Notes under the pieces: generated by a model
What the model was told of the DNA's origin: nothing
Seen by the model: the letters and a program-made list of their open reading frames with translations, nothing else
Database searches by the model: none
Shown: positions 47,615 to 59,999 of the stretch, piece after piece
Layout: every line of letters begins with the position of its first letter
Numbering within the stretch: the stretch's first letter is position 1
Made by a program: the position numbers and the translations under genes
NCBI RefSeq assembly: GCF_000699445.3
Contig: NC_067197.1
Span: forward strand, 23,605,809-23,669,808
Length of the DNA: 64,000 nt
DNA from: Schistosoma haematobium
Lineage: Eukaryota; Platyhelminthes; Trematoda; Strigeidida; Schistosomatidae
Direction of reading: 5' to 3'

Positions 47615-47890
47615 AATCAGAAGGGGTTTGTGGAGATTTTAGAAATTTCACAGATTGAAATCATGAGTCAGTCGAAGCTAGACCACCATGGAAAACCTGG
47701 AAGCACTGTTCTAGTATGGGACTCCTCAGCAGTGCGCATTCACGATCCCACACTCCGCGAGATTCGAACCCAGGACCTATCAGTCTCGCGCCAGGCGCTA
47801 AGCCAACTAGACCACTGAGTCTAACTTTAACTAATTCATGAAGTTGCGCCACCGTGCACCATTGTCTTCAGCGAGCTGATATAGACAAAT
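47615..47890 (-). mobile_element. Family B retroposon lacking the ribozyme catalytic centre
   Basis: The copy is well preserved (tail, CUGAGGAG strand, B box GGTTCGAATCTC, A box region). A gap of about 13 nt at 47708-47710 removes the cleavage triplet, stem III and GAAA together, leaving GCACTG joined to TTCTAGTATG. Confidence 0.8.
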
Positions 47891-48184
47891 TCATACTGGT
47901 TTAGTTTAAAGAAGTATTTGAAATGTAAACTTTATGATAATGATGTAAATTTTGATAAAATGTAGCTAAAATGATTAGACATTGAATTAGAAATATCTTT
48001 TACTAGAAATACTGATTTTACATTTGAAGTATTGATACATAAAAAAATCAAGGACAGTTAGTTAATGATCTTAATATGAATGTAAGAACAACTGAGTTAT
48101 ACGAATTATTTTAATGACCATGAATTTGCCTCTATGTTATTATAGTTCATTTTATATTCATAAGTATCATGTATTAATAATAAA

Positions 48185-48345
48185 TATATTTTTCATTATA
48201 TCCGAATGGGTAGAAAAGTTGTATTGTTGACGTTTCGTGACTTAATGTAAGCCACTTCTTCAGAATGAGTAAATAGTGTTTATTCAATCTGAAGAAGTGG
48301 CTTGCACTAACTTTCTACCCAATACTCAATTTCTTTAAAGCTATC
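48185..48345. repeat. Family D inverted repeat, partly deleted
   Basis: The minus-strand arm (about 48197-48262) has CUGAAGAAGUGGCUUACAUU...AAGUCAC-GAAACGUC. The plus-strand arm (about 48285-48325) stops after the first hairpin strand and lacks GAAACGUC. Confidence 0.7.
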
Positions 48346-49228
48346 AATTCCAACCTTGACATTGATACTTATAATTCTTTAGTCTACTTAGTTTTTTTTA
48401 TTTCAGTAGTTCATGTAATAATTAAAAAGTCTCTTAATAAAACAGTTTAAGCAATACCTTCTTATCGTAGCTATATGATACTTTACATGACTACATAAAA
48501 CATGTATTATGAACTACTATATAGTTTTGTGTGACGTATTCACTATTGTTATGCTAAAATAATAATATTATTTACAAGAACATAAAAAGATTTCTTTAAT
48601 CTTTCTATGAACAACAATTATATTTACTTTATTGTAGAATAGAATAGAACACTATCAAGAAAGCTGTATGAAGATATTTTTAAGGAGAGAACACAGTACT
48701 ATTTCCGAATGATTTTTCAACTAAGTTTATTTATCTTACTAGAAGATTATTCCAAGTTGAATAGTTCTTTGATTATCTATCATTCTACTACTTTTACATT
48801 TTGACGAAATAAACAATACAGTGATTGAAATTGATTCATAAAATTGATCCACTACTAACGAATAAAACACATTAAGTCATGGAACAGAAAATAAAGGCAA
48901 TTCAATGAAGCAAATGTTCCTTTCGACAATATTATTCATTAAAGTTGTACAATTATATTTATAGTTAATTAGAATACATAAGTCAATGATAAAATGGTAA
49001 TCGAAAATGCAATCAAGTATAGAAAAAGAATTACATAATAGATTAAAGTGAAAATAGATTACTGATAGAAGTTAATTGTCAGCTTAAGAAAGAATAAGAA
49101 ACCATGAGTAAATTATTTGTAAATATCACATATAGAAAAAAAGATTAGTGAATGCTTTAACAGTTAGTGACTAATTATTAAATTATCCATAAAACCAAAC
49201 AAATTGAGTTAGGAAGATTATAATTCAG
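48346..49228. other. Intronic AT-rich stretch, nothing recognised
   Basis: No gene or repeat identified. Confidence 0.5.
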
Positions 49229-49388
49229 AAAATTGTGTTCTGTAGAAGTATTAGCCATTCACTGATTTTAGCTTAACCGTTTTTTTTTTGTATTTAGAAG
49301 TAACTTGTTCAATTGTTCATCTTATCTTAGTTTTTAAATACCCTTTCTAATTTTTTTTTAAAAATATTCGATAATCTGTTGTTACAGT
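49229..49388 (+). repeat. Direct repeat, copy 1
   Basis: AATTGTGTTCTGTAGAAGTA and the following 100-150 bp recur in the same orientation at 49873-50020 with few differences. The repeat family is unknown. A segment near 49540-49600 shows faint Sm-alpha-like sequence. Confidence 0.8.
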
Positions 49389-49872
49389 GATTTCATTATT
49401 ATTTATTTTACAACTATTAATCAGTGACCGTTATAACATAAAATTAATCTGTTATTTTTATTCATTAAATGAACAATTATTTCTTTACTCTAGAAAATAT
49501 TTTAACACTATTTAATTCTATGAAATCTGTTACGAATTAGATGGTAGCTAACAATGGAAATATAGAACGTAAGTTCCATCTTCTTTTGAGACTGATTATT
49601 TAGAGCCTTCAACATCAAGAGGAAAAGTTGGTAAACATTTTTGTAAAAAAAAATACATGTCTCCTTATTCTTCTTTCCTCTTTTTTCTTTTATTTTACAA
49701 GTGATCAATCAAAATACAAAGATCAAGATCTATTCGTTTAAACCAATTTATTACTTGAACTGTATACGTTATTATTGTAAATGCTTTCTTTACTTAACAG
49801 TACTACCCAATAAATCAATTTGAATAAGTTAGAGATGAGTACCTGTTGTTTTCTTTTTCGTGATAATAAACA

Positions 49873-50020
49873 TAAATTGTGTTCTGTAGAAGCATTAGCC
49901 ATTCACCGACTTTAGTTTAACCGTTTTTCTTTTTGTATTTAGAAGTAACTTGTTCAATTATTTATCTTATCTTAGTTTTAAATACCCTTTCTATAGGATA
50001 ATCTATTGTTACAAAAATTG
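49873..50020 (+). repeat. Direct repeat, copy 2
   Basis: This pairs with 49229-49388, offset by 644 bp. It ends in a shared GATAATCT(G)TTGTTACA segment. Confidence 0.8.
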
Positions 50021-50599
50021 CATCATTCTTTCTTTTACGTGATTTTAGGCTAATTAATTCCTTTTTTTTATCTCGTTAAGTAATGAGGGTTAATTTTATT
50101 AAAAAAAATCAATTTAGACTAATGTTTCTGTACTTTTTATGTTGCTATTCATTTGAAATAGCTTGTTTAGATTTATTTTTAGTTTAGAAAATAATAATAA
50201 TACATATCCTAACATTAAATAAACTGATAGTTCTATGCAGATCTATGCAAACATAATGGGATTACAGGAAAAAAACATTGGAAATTACTGATTTTTTTTT
50301 CATTTTAAATGAATCCCAATTGTTGATATGGAAAGCAATAAACGCTTTAATGTAATATGATTTAAATTTTATTTTATTTTATTCTTTAACCAGACAACAT
50401 AATCTCACTTTGCGTGTTAATAAATAATTTAGCATTTGTCATATGATACTAAATGAGAGTAAATTTAAACAATCTATTAAGTATTTCGATGTGAGAAGAT
50501 AAAAATAATGAAAAAAGATCTAAATGATTTAAGATGTTTTTTACTCTTGTAAATTTGATTTGATACTTTGGTACTAAGGCTATTCTTTTATATTCTATT

Positions 50600-51060
50600 C
50601 ATGGATTTATCTTCGGTCTCAAGTTCTACAGTCACTCACATTTAAATGGGTTTACAATTTTACAACTAAGATTATAGCCTTCAATTGCAAGCGAATTAGG
50701 AGAATGAGACACCAAGTAACAACAGGAGGATATATCTGCTACTAGGACAGCGACAATGCATGTGGTTGACACAATATGTGTTTGAGTGTTTGAATGACTA
50801 CATGTTGCCGTGTGGTTATATTTTGCAAGCACATAACAAACATGTAATTCATGGAGGCGAGTGTGAATTTGTTGGTCACTATGACCATCATAGATTTATT
50901 TCGACATATCACTCGTTCAGCATAGAACTGTATAATGGACATGGTTTTCGGCACGATGGACAGCATGTCAAGTTCCACAGAGAGTAAATATTTGATGGTG
51001 AAGTTTACAAACAGCTGCCACTAAACACACGTCCTCATTGAACCTCGATCAGTCTGCGAA
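50600..51060. other. GC-balanced block with open frames on both strands, unassigned
   Basis: This block is much less AT-rich than its surroundings. Open frames of 66-78 codons run on both strands (for example 50760-50987 plus and 50742-50978 minus). Neither translation matches a recognised family. It could be a fragment of an exon or of an unrecognised retroelement. Confidence 0.3.
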
Positions 51061-54000
51061 ACTCATCCGTTGATGTTTTGAGGCATTTGAAGATTCTAAG
51101 TAAATGAAAATGCGACGTTTATATGTACTTTGGAACTATACCTTTGAATGTATATAATATTTCACTCATCAGTTATATTTATTAATATCCTTCATATCTT
51201 ATTTACAGTATGGTATCAGGAGAAACAAATAGTGGAATTTTGTTCAAATTAGCCATACATCGATTGTTATTTAAAACAAATTTAAACTAAAAGTTCTTCT
51301 TTATCAATAACAACGTCTTCAGTAAAGACTGGTTCGTCGATATATGGCAATCAGTATGGCACTAATAAATCCTAAGTATTATTTCGAAATAATACTTAAT
51401 ACTCAAGTCAAATTAACAAGAGAAAATATCTTGGGTCAATTAGATATTTTTCGTCATTTCCATCTTCTGACATCGAAATACTTGATAGATTGTTTAGATT
51501 TCCTCTTATTTGGCATCGTATGACAAATGCCAAATTATTTATCATCCGCAAAGTCAGGTTATGTTTTCTGGTTCAAGAAAAAACAAAGTAAAGTTTAAAT
51601 CATATCACATTTAAGTGTCTATTATTTCTACTTTAATGCACTTATGACAATCTCTTTCCGATCATTATTTGAAGGGGAACTCTCTAAAAGTAGTTATTTC
51701 CAATCAATACCTTATTTTATCTAACAAAACGAAGAAATATTAGTTGATACAATTAAGTCCATGGTAAACGTTTTGATTTAACCCCAGGGGTTCATTCATG
51801 TTACGAAAATATTTTATTAATGTATATGATTGAATGCTGATCGTCTAGGATCTACTGATATAGACTAATGAATTTGTAAGCCTGATGTTATAAAGCATCC
51901 CCAAACATGTTTTTTGTAGTACGAATGATCATTTACATCAGACAATTTTATTTTATTTGGAACTAATGTATAAAAGTCCGTTATTTTCTCAAGTTTTACT
52001 TTTTTATTATTATGTATAAAATACTACTGAAATGATCTGGAATTATGGTTTTTCTTACTAATAGCTAAAATGCCGCACTTTCTATCTAAATATTAACATA
52101 AGGTGTTTGGAGAATCTGTAGATATTTTTTAAAATGTCAAAGTGAGTTGGTATATACACTTAACAAGATCATCTCATAAAATCCCTTTTAAGGAATGTCT
52201 GGAATGCGTGTAGACATCAATAACAAATGAGCTTTTTAGTGCTGTCTGATTTCCGAATGAAAACATTGTCTAGTTTAAAGCAGAAACTCAAATTTGTTAT
52301 GAATATTTAATTTACAGAGTTTTTTCAAGATGTTCAGTGTTATTTTTAGATAATGTAGATAAATCTTTGCCTCATATGTCATACACACGAAGTTCTTTTC
52401 ATACTAGAGAAGTTAAAACTGAACTCTTCTAGATGCTTTAGAACCAGTTTTATGAAGTCCGAATTTCTACACTAAAACATTTGTTTACTCGTTTATGTAT
52501 TCAATAAACTGTTTAATACATATGATAATTCCACATCTTTACTACTGAATAATTGTTTTATATGTACAAGGGAAAAAACGAGAGTATCGATAACTATTAC
52601 GTAAATAAATAAAATTGTGTTAGAAAAATTCTTAGTCAATACCATTGAGATTGATGTTTTGATGTACTGGTAACCTAATAATTCTGTGAGGGAAGCCGTT
52701 ACACACTTTCAGCACTGAATGATAGCCTCACCGTCGCGAACTTATTTTGAAGAAAACTATCAAGCTCAAATTGAAAGGGTAAATTAGATAGTATTCGATT
52801 ATATGTTGATTTCTTGATTCAACTTTATAAAGTTATTGGTGCGTAATGAAGAAAATTCTTAATTTAAGTGAAAACGGCTGCTTAATGATCTTTGGAATGT
52901 TTTGGTTTCATTTGCAAATATTAGTTTATGAAAATTGTTATCTTCAAGCAGGTCGAACAGAGTAGACTCAACATATATTACAGACGGTTATTTTGATAAT
53001 ATTGATTTAATATTTTATGAAAATCATATTCCATGAAGTTATTTCCATTTCTTTCATTTCATATGAGGATTTATAATTTAAATTAAAGAAATGTAACTTC
53101 TAATGTAGTGAATCAGAAATCAATCATTTTACAGTTCTCTACTTATATAACTTTTAGTGATTCAGGAATACCTAAACCAGCTGGCTCCAGGTATCAACAG
53201 AATATGAATTAGTTAACATAACTTTTCAGAAGTGTTGAAGTACGTTGAATTAATCAAATCGATTATATCGATAATACTATAATAAGTAGTAATCTTAATG
53301 TCTTCAAAAGTTTGTATCCACTCTCATGAATACCTAGTTACCAGGATTTAAAAAAAACTACTTTGTTTTTGGAAAATTATTTCATCGGTATCTGAATGTG
53401 TAAAACTATAATTTGAAACAAATCACTTGTATATTTCTATTCTTAGTTAGGTTGAATGATTTGATTATCCGAAGTCAACCATTTTAAGTTTTATTTATCT
53501 TAAAGAAATAGCTCAATACATATAAGTGGCTAAATGTGGTAACACTTTATAAAAAAAAGAGGGTCTATCGATTTCATCTAATCTAGTATACAGTTGATAG
53601 TTGGTTAAAATAATTACTCACTACACATGTAGTATTTAATAAATTTGTGTAACCAACCATAACATTTCTCTCGTTTTACTTTCCCACATTCAGTTAATTA
53701 ATTTCCATATGATGTTAAGATCAAAATTATAAATCATGTTAGGAAATCAAGTGATATGAAATATTAAAGTCATTAAAATAACCAATTTATATAAATTCAT
53801 GGAAAGTTTAGAATGAAGTTTAAAAAATATTAATGATCATGAATCATTCTGTGATTCAGATCAGTAACCATGATCTTGATCAATTGATATTTAATCTGTA
53901 TGAGGTTTAAGTTATCAGAACTGTTAAAAAGAAATATTCCTTGTTACATTTAAACAAATTTTATACTTAGTTAGAAAAAGTAACCTATTTGGAATAATGA

Positions 54001-54769
54001 TCTTTCAAGAATGAACAAAACTTTATTAAAATGTGTGAAACTATCATCACAGTGAATAAAGCTGGTGATTTATCGTCACTGATGGTTCAACTTATTAGTC
54101 AATTATCGTCATACAAAAGTACGTATGAACGCATCTGTGAAGGTATTTAACACATATGGTATTTAGTATATTGGATTGTATGACGTAATCTATAAAGGGT
54201 TCCGATACTGGTAATTTCAAACTATTTATCGATTATATCAATGTATTGTATTTTCCAGACGAATACCTTATTTATTATGTAGCTAAATATGCGACTTAAC
54301 GGTATTAAGAACCACTATAATCGAAATTAAATTTCTGGCGTAAATTTCCTTTTAAATACATTTTCTCCGCCTTTATATAGACTTCATTTGGTTAAATAAT
54401 AGTACAATAAACTTCTAATTGAAAAGCTTAAGGCTATGGTACTTAGCTAACGTAGAGGATTTCTTACCTAGCACTGATTTGGTTTTTCTTGTCTTTCCTA
54501 ACTCTACAATTTGCGTGAAAAATCAAGTTTAACTTGATCGTCAAGCGATAAATTCTCAATTTACAAACTGTAAACTAGTAATAAAATTCTTTTTTAGTAA
54601 ATAAAACTTTTCTTCGGAAAATATTTTGAAACATCCTAATTATTGATACTAAGATGAAAGACTGGCTTGTTCGTACCGGCTGAACACAAATCTATAAAAT
54701 CCTATAAAGAATAAGCTTGACAAAATATGTCTTTAATATTCTCATATCAATAAATTTTTCACTCTACAA
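51061..54769. other. 3.7 kb of intronic AT-rich DNA, nothing recognised
   Basis: No repeat, ribozyme core, tRNA-like box or coding stretch was identified. Confidence 0.5.
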
Positions 54770-54985
54770 AGGAGAAAGACATTAACGCTGACGGATGCCA
54801 GCTCTGTGATCTAGAGGTTAGGTGTTTGCGCGTGAGACCGAAAGTCCTGGGTTTGAATCCCGCGAGCGGGATCGTGAATGCGCAATGATAAGGAGTCTCA
54901 TACTAGAACGAAAGGGCCGTCCAGTGTTTCCAACGTTTTCTCATGGTGATCTACCTTTAATAGACTCATGAATTCAACTATAAAA
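54770..54985 (+). mobile_element. Family B retroposon, ribozyme decayed
   Basis: A box CAGCTCTGTGATCTAGAGG (about 54798) and a good B box GGTTTGAATCCCGCG (about 54849) are present. The ribozyme has AUAAGGA for CUGANGA and a mismatched stem II, while GAAA, GGGCCGUC and the tail persist. Confidence 0.75.
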
Positions 54986-55221
54986 GAGAGTTTCATTTAA
55001 TTTCGTCTTCAAAGGTAGTAGAAAGTGACTTGAATCATGTATATAGAACAATATAATTGATAAAACTTCACAATTGACCGCAATTATTTTGGTCTGAATT
55101 TTCAAAATATTTAAAAGTGTTTGTGAAAAACAATTGTTCCTTTCATCTAAACCAGGAAAACAAATCATTTTGATGAAATATCGGTTAATGAATCAATGTG
55201 CTAGGTTTGATAGTACCTTTT

Positions 55222-55545
55222 CAAACTATATATATATATAGCCGCCCTATAGCCGACAAAAGTTTTACTCAAATGGATTGATAAAAATCTGACAGGGTTG
55301 CATAAACGTGAACAGAATGAAACTGTTCAAAACCTGTATAAAAATAAAATTCGAAATTATTTCTAACGTTGTTAAATTTTTTTCTTCATTATGACAGTTA
55401 CTACCATGGACATTATAAGAGAACAAGTAAAAATGATAGAAAAGCAGATTTTAGTCCACGGTTATGCAACCCTGTCAGATTTTTATCAATCCATTTGAGT
55501 AAAAATTTTGTCTATAGATCGGCTATATATATATATATATTAAAA
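55222..55545. mobile_element. MITE-like foldback element with TA-rich ends
   Basis: Arms of about 75-80 bp (55222-55300 and about 55455-55545) are near reverse complements. They share TTTTACTCAAATGGATTGAT, AAAATCTGACAGGGTTGCAT and GCCG near the outer end, and terminate in TATATATA runs. The centre is noncoding. This fits a non-autonomous foldback DNA element inserted in a TA repeat. Confidence 0.65.
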
Positions 55546-55804
55546 TAGAAACCTGAATGAGAAGTTGGGAAAAATATGTACTTAGAAAGTATTTATTAAT
55601 TTTTATTGATCTACTTATATAGTATTGCTGAAATAATTTTTTGATTGTAGTATGATATAAAAATGTGAGCTCATCATTTTTTTTGATCACATGTATTTAT
55701 TCTTAAACTAGTCATAAAGAGAATATAATGATGAATAATATTAAATGTTTTGTGTTTAATTTAATATTTATCAGTATGGAGTTGTAGAGATTGTTACGTT
55801 TTTC

Positions 55805-56170
55805 GATTGAGATCATGAATCGATTGATGTTAGAACATCATTAAAAACATGGAAGCACTAGATGGCCGTCTCTTCCTACTACGGGACTCCTCATTTGTGT
55901 GCATTCACGATCCCTCACGCGGGTTTCGAACACAGGGCTGTTGGTCTCACTTGCAAATGCTTAAACTTTAAACCACTGAGCTGGCATCAAACAGTAATAA
56001 TGTGTAACTTCAACCAATCCATGAAATCGCTCAACCATCTTCCATTGGACTAGAGGTTAAGTGTTCATGCATAAAACCTATGGTTCATACTATGACGAAA
56101 TGGCCATTTAGTGCTTCTATGTTTTTAATGGTAGTCTAACATCAATTAATTCATAATCTCAATAAAAAAG
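55805..56170. mobile_element. Family B retroposon, inverted composite near the K2P donor site, inactive
   Basis: The minus unit has A box CAGCTCAGTGGTTT, B box TGTTCGAAACCC (about 55925) and a ribozyme with AUGAGGA for CUGANGA and GAGA for GAAA. A plus-strand ribozyme 3' half with tail follows at about 56090-56160. The composite ends about 80 nt from the K2P first coding exon. Confidence 0.75.
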
Positions 56171-56249
56171 AACAATAATATAATATTTGTCTACATACAT
56201 ATAATAAATAACATATTATTTCCATTTAATATAAAGATTTATAACTTAC

Positions 56250-57624
56250 CTATAGTAGTAACAACAGTAACAGCATATAATAAAGCTCCAGTCAATGTCC
56301 AAGGATCTCGATATTCTTCAATAATACCAATTGTAGATAATCTATTTGAATAATTATTAATTTGATTTATATTATCACATAAACATTTTGTTTCATTTAA
56401 ACAATCACATATACTATTGATTTGATTATTATTATTACTACTACTACTAATATTATTATTAATAATAGTTTCTAACGTACAATTATTATATTTATAACAT
56501 TGTGAATAAATATTTTGATAAGTTTTATTATTATATATGAATAAATTATTCATTGAATGTACAGGTTTCCAACCTGAATTACATGCATCATATGTATTAT
56601 AGATTAATTTTTCAATGAATTCATTTATTTTCAATAAAATATATTCAGTATAATAATTTAAATGGATTGTTAAATTCTTATATAATTCATTCAATATTAA
56701 TTGATTATTGATTAGAATAGAATTTGTTTGATTGATTGGTATAATTGGTTTAATTAATTTTTGATTAAATTTTTCTAATTCCATTTTAAATAATTCTGGT
56801 TTTATTGAAAAACCATAATAAATCAATATATTGATTATATCATTTTTCCATTTTATCTCATTAGAATATAAATAATTTACATGATTCATACATAATTTTA
56901 ATGATTCATGATGATAATTTCTAATTAATTGTTGTATATTTTTATGATTATAAATTAATTCAGTAGTATAATTATGTATAATATTTGATTGATTATTTTG
57001 TTCAATTAAACGAAATAAAAATGCTCCTAATGTACAATAACCAACTACAACTAAACAAAGACCAATATGAGAAAATAAAAATGCAATTAATGATTTTAAA
57101 TATTTTTTAAATTTTTTACATTTTAAATTTGATTGTTTATGTTTATTATTATTTTGTTTTAAATCATGAAGATGATCCGATGTATTAGATAATTGATTCA
57201 ATGTATGCATACGTCTACCTTTCATTGAACGTAATGATGAAGAGACTTTATTATTTAATTCATGTTTTTCAAGTGAATCGATTGATTTGTCTGCTATTTT
57301 TTCAATTAAAATATTATGATGTTTTTCGTTGATGATATTTTTAGTTGTTTCATCATTTTTTGATATTTCAGATGGATTTAATCCATCATGAGATTGATTT
57401 GAAGTATTTTCTAATAAACCTTCATTGGTATCATTTAACTTAGTTGAAATAGTTTTATCTGAATCCATTGGTTTGCCAATGATTGATGAGTTCTCTGATG
57501 ATGTTTTATTCGATTCTAACAGATCAGATTTATTGATAATTTTTTCTTCAGTATCCATAATACGTTTAAATCGTGGAATGTTGGATTGTGGTACTTGAGT
57601 TGCAACAAAGTGTACAGTGGTCAT
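56250..57624 (-). CDS. K2P (two-pore-domain) potassium channel, first coding exon (N-terminus, M1, long cap loop, P1)
   Basis: This exon encodes residues 1-459 (first third of codon 459) of a K2P channel, a dimeric plasma-membrane protein that passes background potassium current. The ATG at 57624 is the first one after an in-frame TAA ten codons upstream, so it is the preferred start. A polar, probably cytosolic N-terminus of about 177 residues precedes M1 (about 178-204, with GLCLVVVGYCTLGAFLFRLIE). A very long extracellular loop (about 205-440) is rich in Asn, has many N-x-S/T sites and holds a C-x-C-x5-C-x-C cluster. The first pore helix (about 442-456, starting WTLTGALLYA) leads into filter T457-I458-G459. 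The exon ends ACTACTATAG and is followed by a GTAAGT donor, and codon 459 is completed by the exon at 25458. K2P is certain from the pore sequence; the subfamily is not. Upstream untranslated exons may exist. Confidence 0.93.
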
Positions 57625-58319
57625 AATGATAAAACACAAAGAAAAATATGTTTAAAGAAAGTTTTGATGATATTATTGGAGAAAACACGTTCAAAACTGT
57701 TTACATACAGTTGTAAAGTAACTGGAAATTAAACTGGGAAGTAAAGCAGTTTATATATTTATATAATGGAATAACCAATTGTCTATAAGATATACAAATA
57801 TGGTAATAATTTAATGTTGATTGGTCGTGCGAAAACAAAATGTGGAGATATCCCATAAATATCTTAGAAAATTTGTAACAAAATGAATTAAATATAACCT
57901 TTGTAAAAGTATTGTTTCAAAGAAAATTTCTGTTTCATATATATGATGATTCCAAAATACATTATACTATTCAGTTATATTGGAACAGACAGGTATTGTA
58001 CAAAATAATGACGAACCACGATACAGTTTTTATTATAGGGTAAGGATACTATTGGTTTAAAGCTGATTTAATCTACAGTATATTAGTCAACAGTACGTTC
58101 GTTAAGAGAGTAAAGCGATGATCTAGAAGGATGTTTAATTAAGTCTATGAATATGACGTTGGATATAAAGTCATTTTATCTAGAGTTTTCTTAAAGAACA
58201 ATGATAAACAAGTGCAGATTACATTGTTCGTATTGTTTGAAAAAAATATACTGTCTATCACATAGATTATTTCCGCCTAATACATTCTAAAAATGTTATA
58301 CTCATTGATCAAATATAAA
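57625..58319. other. Upstream flank of the K2P first coding exon
   Basis: This stretch may hold 5' UTR or upstream noncoding exons. An in-frame TAA precedes the ATG by ten codons. No promoter element was recognised with confidence. Confidence 0.4.
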
Positions 58320-58515
58320 TCGAATCTATAGTTGAATTCATGACTTAGTTAAAACTAGACCACCACAGAACACCTGGAAGCACTGGATCACCATTTCCTT
58401 CTAGTGTGAAACTCCTCTGCAGTATGAACGAAGAACCTCAGATTTTGCGCGCGAACGGTCAACCTTCAAACGACTGAGCTGGCATTCAACGGTGTCAATC
58501 TCTAACTTTAACAAT
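58320..58515 (-). mobile_element. Decayed family B retroposon
   Basis: Tail, CAGTGCTTCCAGG strand and A-box region (CAGCTCAGTCG) on the minus strand are recognisable. The ribozyme core is broken and the B box lost. Confidence 0.65.
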
Positions 58516-58883
58516 CTCAAAAAAAAGCCCAGTCTGAAAAGTCGATTTCAAAAGAGCTTTTTAAAGTTTTTCAAATATCATCACTTGTTTAAAATGAACA
58601 GATAGACAGCTATAAACTAGAATAACTAAAAATGTGTAAAGTATAGGTTAAAATATATTTCAATAGCAAATATGAATCTATTGATCTTTTTTTTTCTTAT
58701 TAAGAATGATAAAAACGATCAACTTTTTCTACTCTGTGTTAAACTCTTATCTTTACATGTTCATAATGTTAAAGACTTTTAGTCGAGCAATAATAAATAG
58801 ACTATAAACAGAGTTTGTGATCCTAATCATAAGATAGTCATTTTTGATAGTTATACATTATTTAAGAAGAATATTGCCGTTCA

Positions 58884-59240
58884 TTGACTTTTGGAAAGAA
58901 AGCCGAAATTTCATTTTTAATGCATTTGTGTCTCCCAATAGGAGACAACCAAAACAAAGAAGTAAACAATGATAAATTTAAGGTCAACAAGAACCAATCA
59001 ACATCGAGGTGCACAGAACAAGCTGTGAAACACATGGAGAAATTCGAACACCACTTCTATCTGAAGTTTGTGCTGATGATGTCGTTCAGAAGAACGATGA
59101 GAGCTCCACGACCAAACCATCCGGCTCAGAGAACAAAACTCCACCAAAATCATCCACCTGAGCTACAAATCTTCTCCACCATTACTGAAATTCATAATGT
59201 TTTCGAGTGCCGGAAAATTGCTTATATCATAGTACTTTAG
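58884..59240 (+). other. Open segment of 118 codons in a GC-balanced block, unassigned
   Basis: The block at about 58935-59170 is clearly less AT-rich than its flanks. In the longest frame it reads MTFGKKAEISFLMHLCLPIG near its start and TRCTEQ-like polar sequence later. A second frame over 59055-59150 is also open and Ser/Thr/Pro-rich. No domain is recognised. It may be a remnant of a retroelement polyprotein or of a host exon. Confidence 0.25.
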
Positions 59241-59874
59241 ATTCAGAAGATATTATAAGTTTCTATGATAAAAAAAGCATCAGTCAGATAGGCAATAAAA
59301 AGTCATTTACATTATAATATTTACAGAAATGGATAAGAAATTTGTTTCTAAGATAAATATCAATTATTTATTGATTAAGAATCGAGTTTTACAGTAATGT
59401 ATATGTTTATGTTAATCATTTTAATGTAAATTTGCTTGTCACGGAAGTTTGATACTATCCAACTTCGATTTAACTTACATTCATCTTCTAAATAAATTAC
59501 ACTTACGAAAATATAAGAAAAAAGTTCCGACCAACCATTCTATGTTTCTTAATCAAAAAACTGTCATAAATATAATTATAACTGTGACTAATGTAAACTA
59601 TTATTACAGTTTTATTCAGAAAGTATTAGATAGATATTGTTTTAAAACTCATACTTCACCATTATTTTCTTTAATTTTGATGCTTTTGAAAGAAACTTTC
59701 TATACATACATCGTTTTTACAAAACATTTTGATGATAACCAATACATTACACATGAATATGTGGTTATTTTTGTTAAGTATTAGTATACTGTATAAGCGT
59801 CTTTCCATTTTTCTTCTTAGAATATGGTGCATGAATACTTGTTAAAGATGCGTTCATCCAGTAAGATTAAATGG

Positions 59875-59995
59875 GTAGTAAAGGTTAAGATTCCCACCTC
59901 TTCTGAGAATTTTCAGCTGGATGTATCTGCGTCGGTGTTTATTTTCAGCTACAACTTGAACTTAGAACCAATCGTTTCAAATTCAGAATGCTACA
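59875..59995 (-). mobile_element. Strongly decayed family A (Sm-alpha) copy
   Basis: The minus strand aligns with the B box to ribozyme part: TAAGTTCAAGTTG, then GCAGATACATCCAGCUGA, after which the core is lost. Confidence 0.5.
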
Positions 59996-59999
59996 AACG

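Larger units (their letters stand above)
25459..56249 (-). other. 30.8-kb phase-1 intron of the K2P gene, filled with retroelements
   Basis: The intron has a GTAAGT donor (minus strand, ending at 56249) and a pyrimidine-rich CAG acceptor (25459-25461). It interrupts the codon of the first glycine in the P1 filter, a place where many animal K2P genes carry an intron (established knowledge). Its bulk is retroelement DNA: hammerhead retroposons, Penelope-like elements, RTE fragments, palindromes and LTR-like pieces, listed separately. No alternative exon was recognised inside it. Confidence 0.88.

Noticed and set aside
59875..59995. A functional Sm-alpha ribozyme on the minus strand
   Set aside because: Only the B-box side and CUGA remain. 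GAAA and the cleavage triplet are absent.
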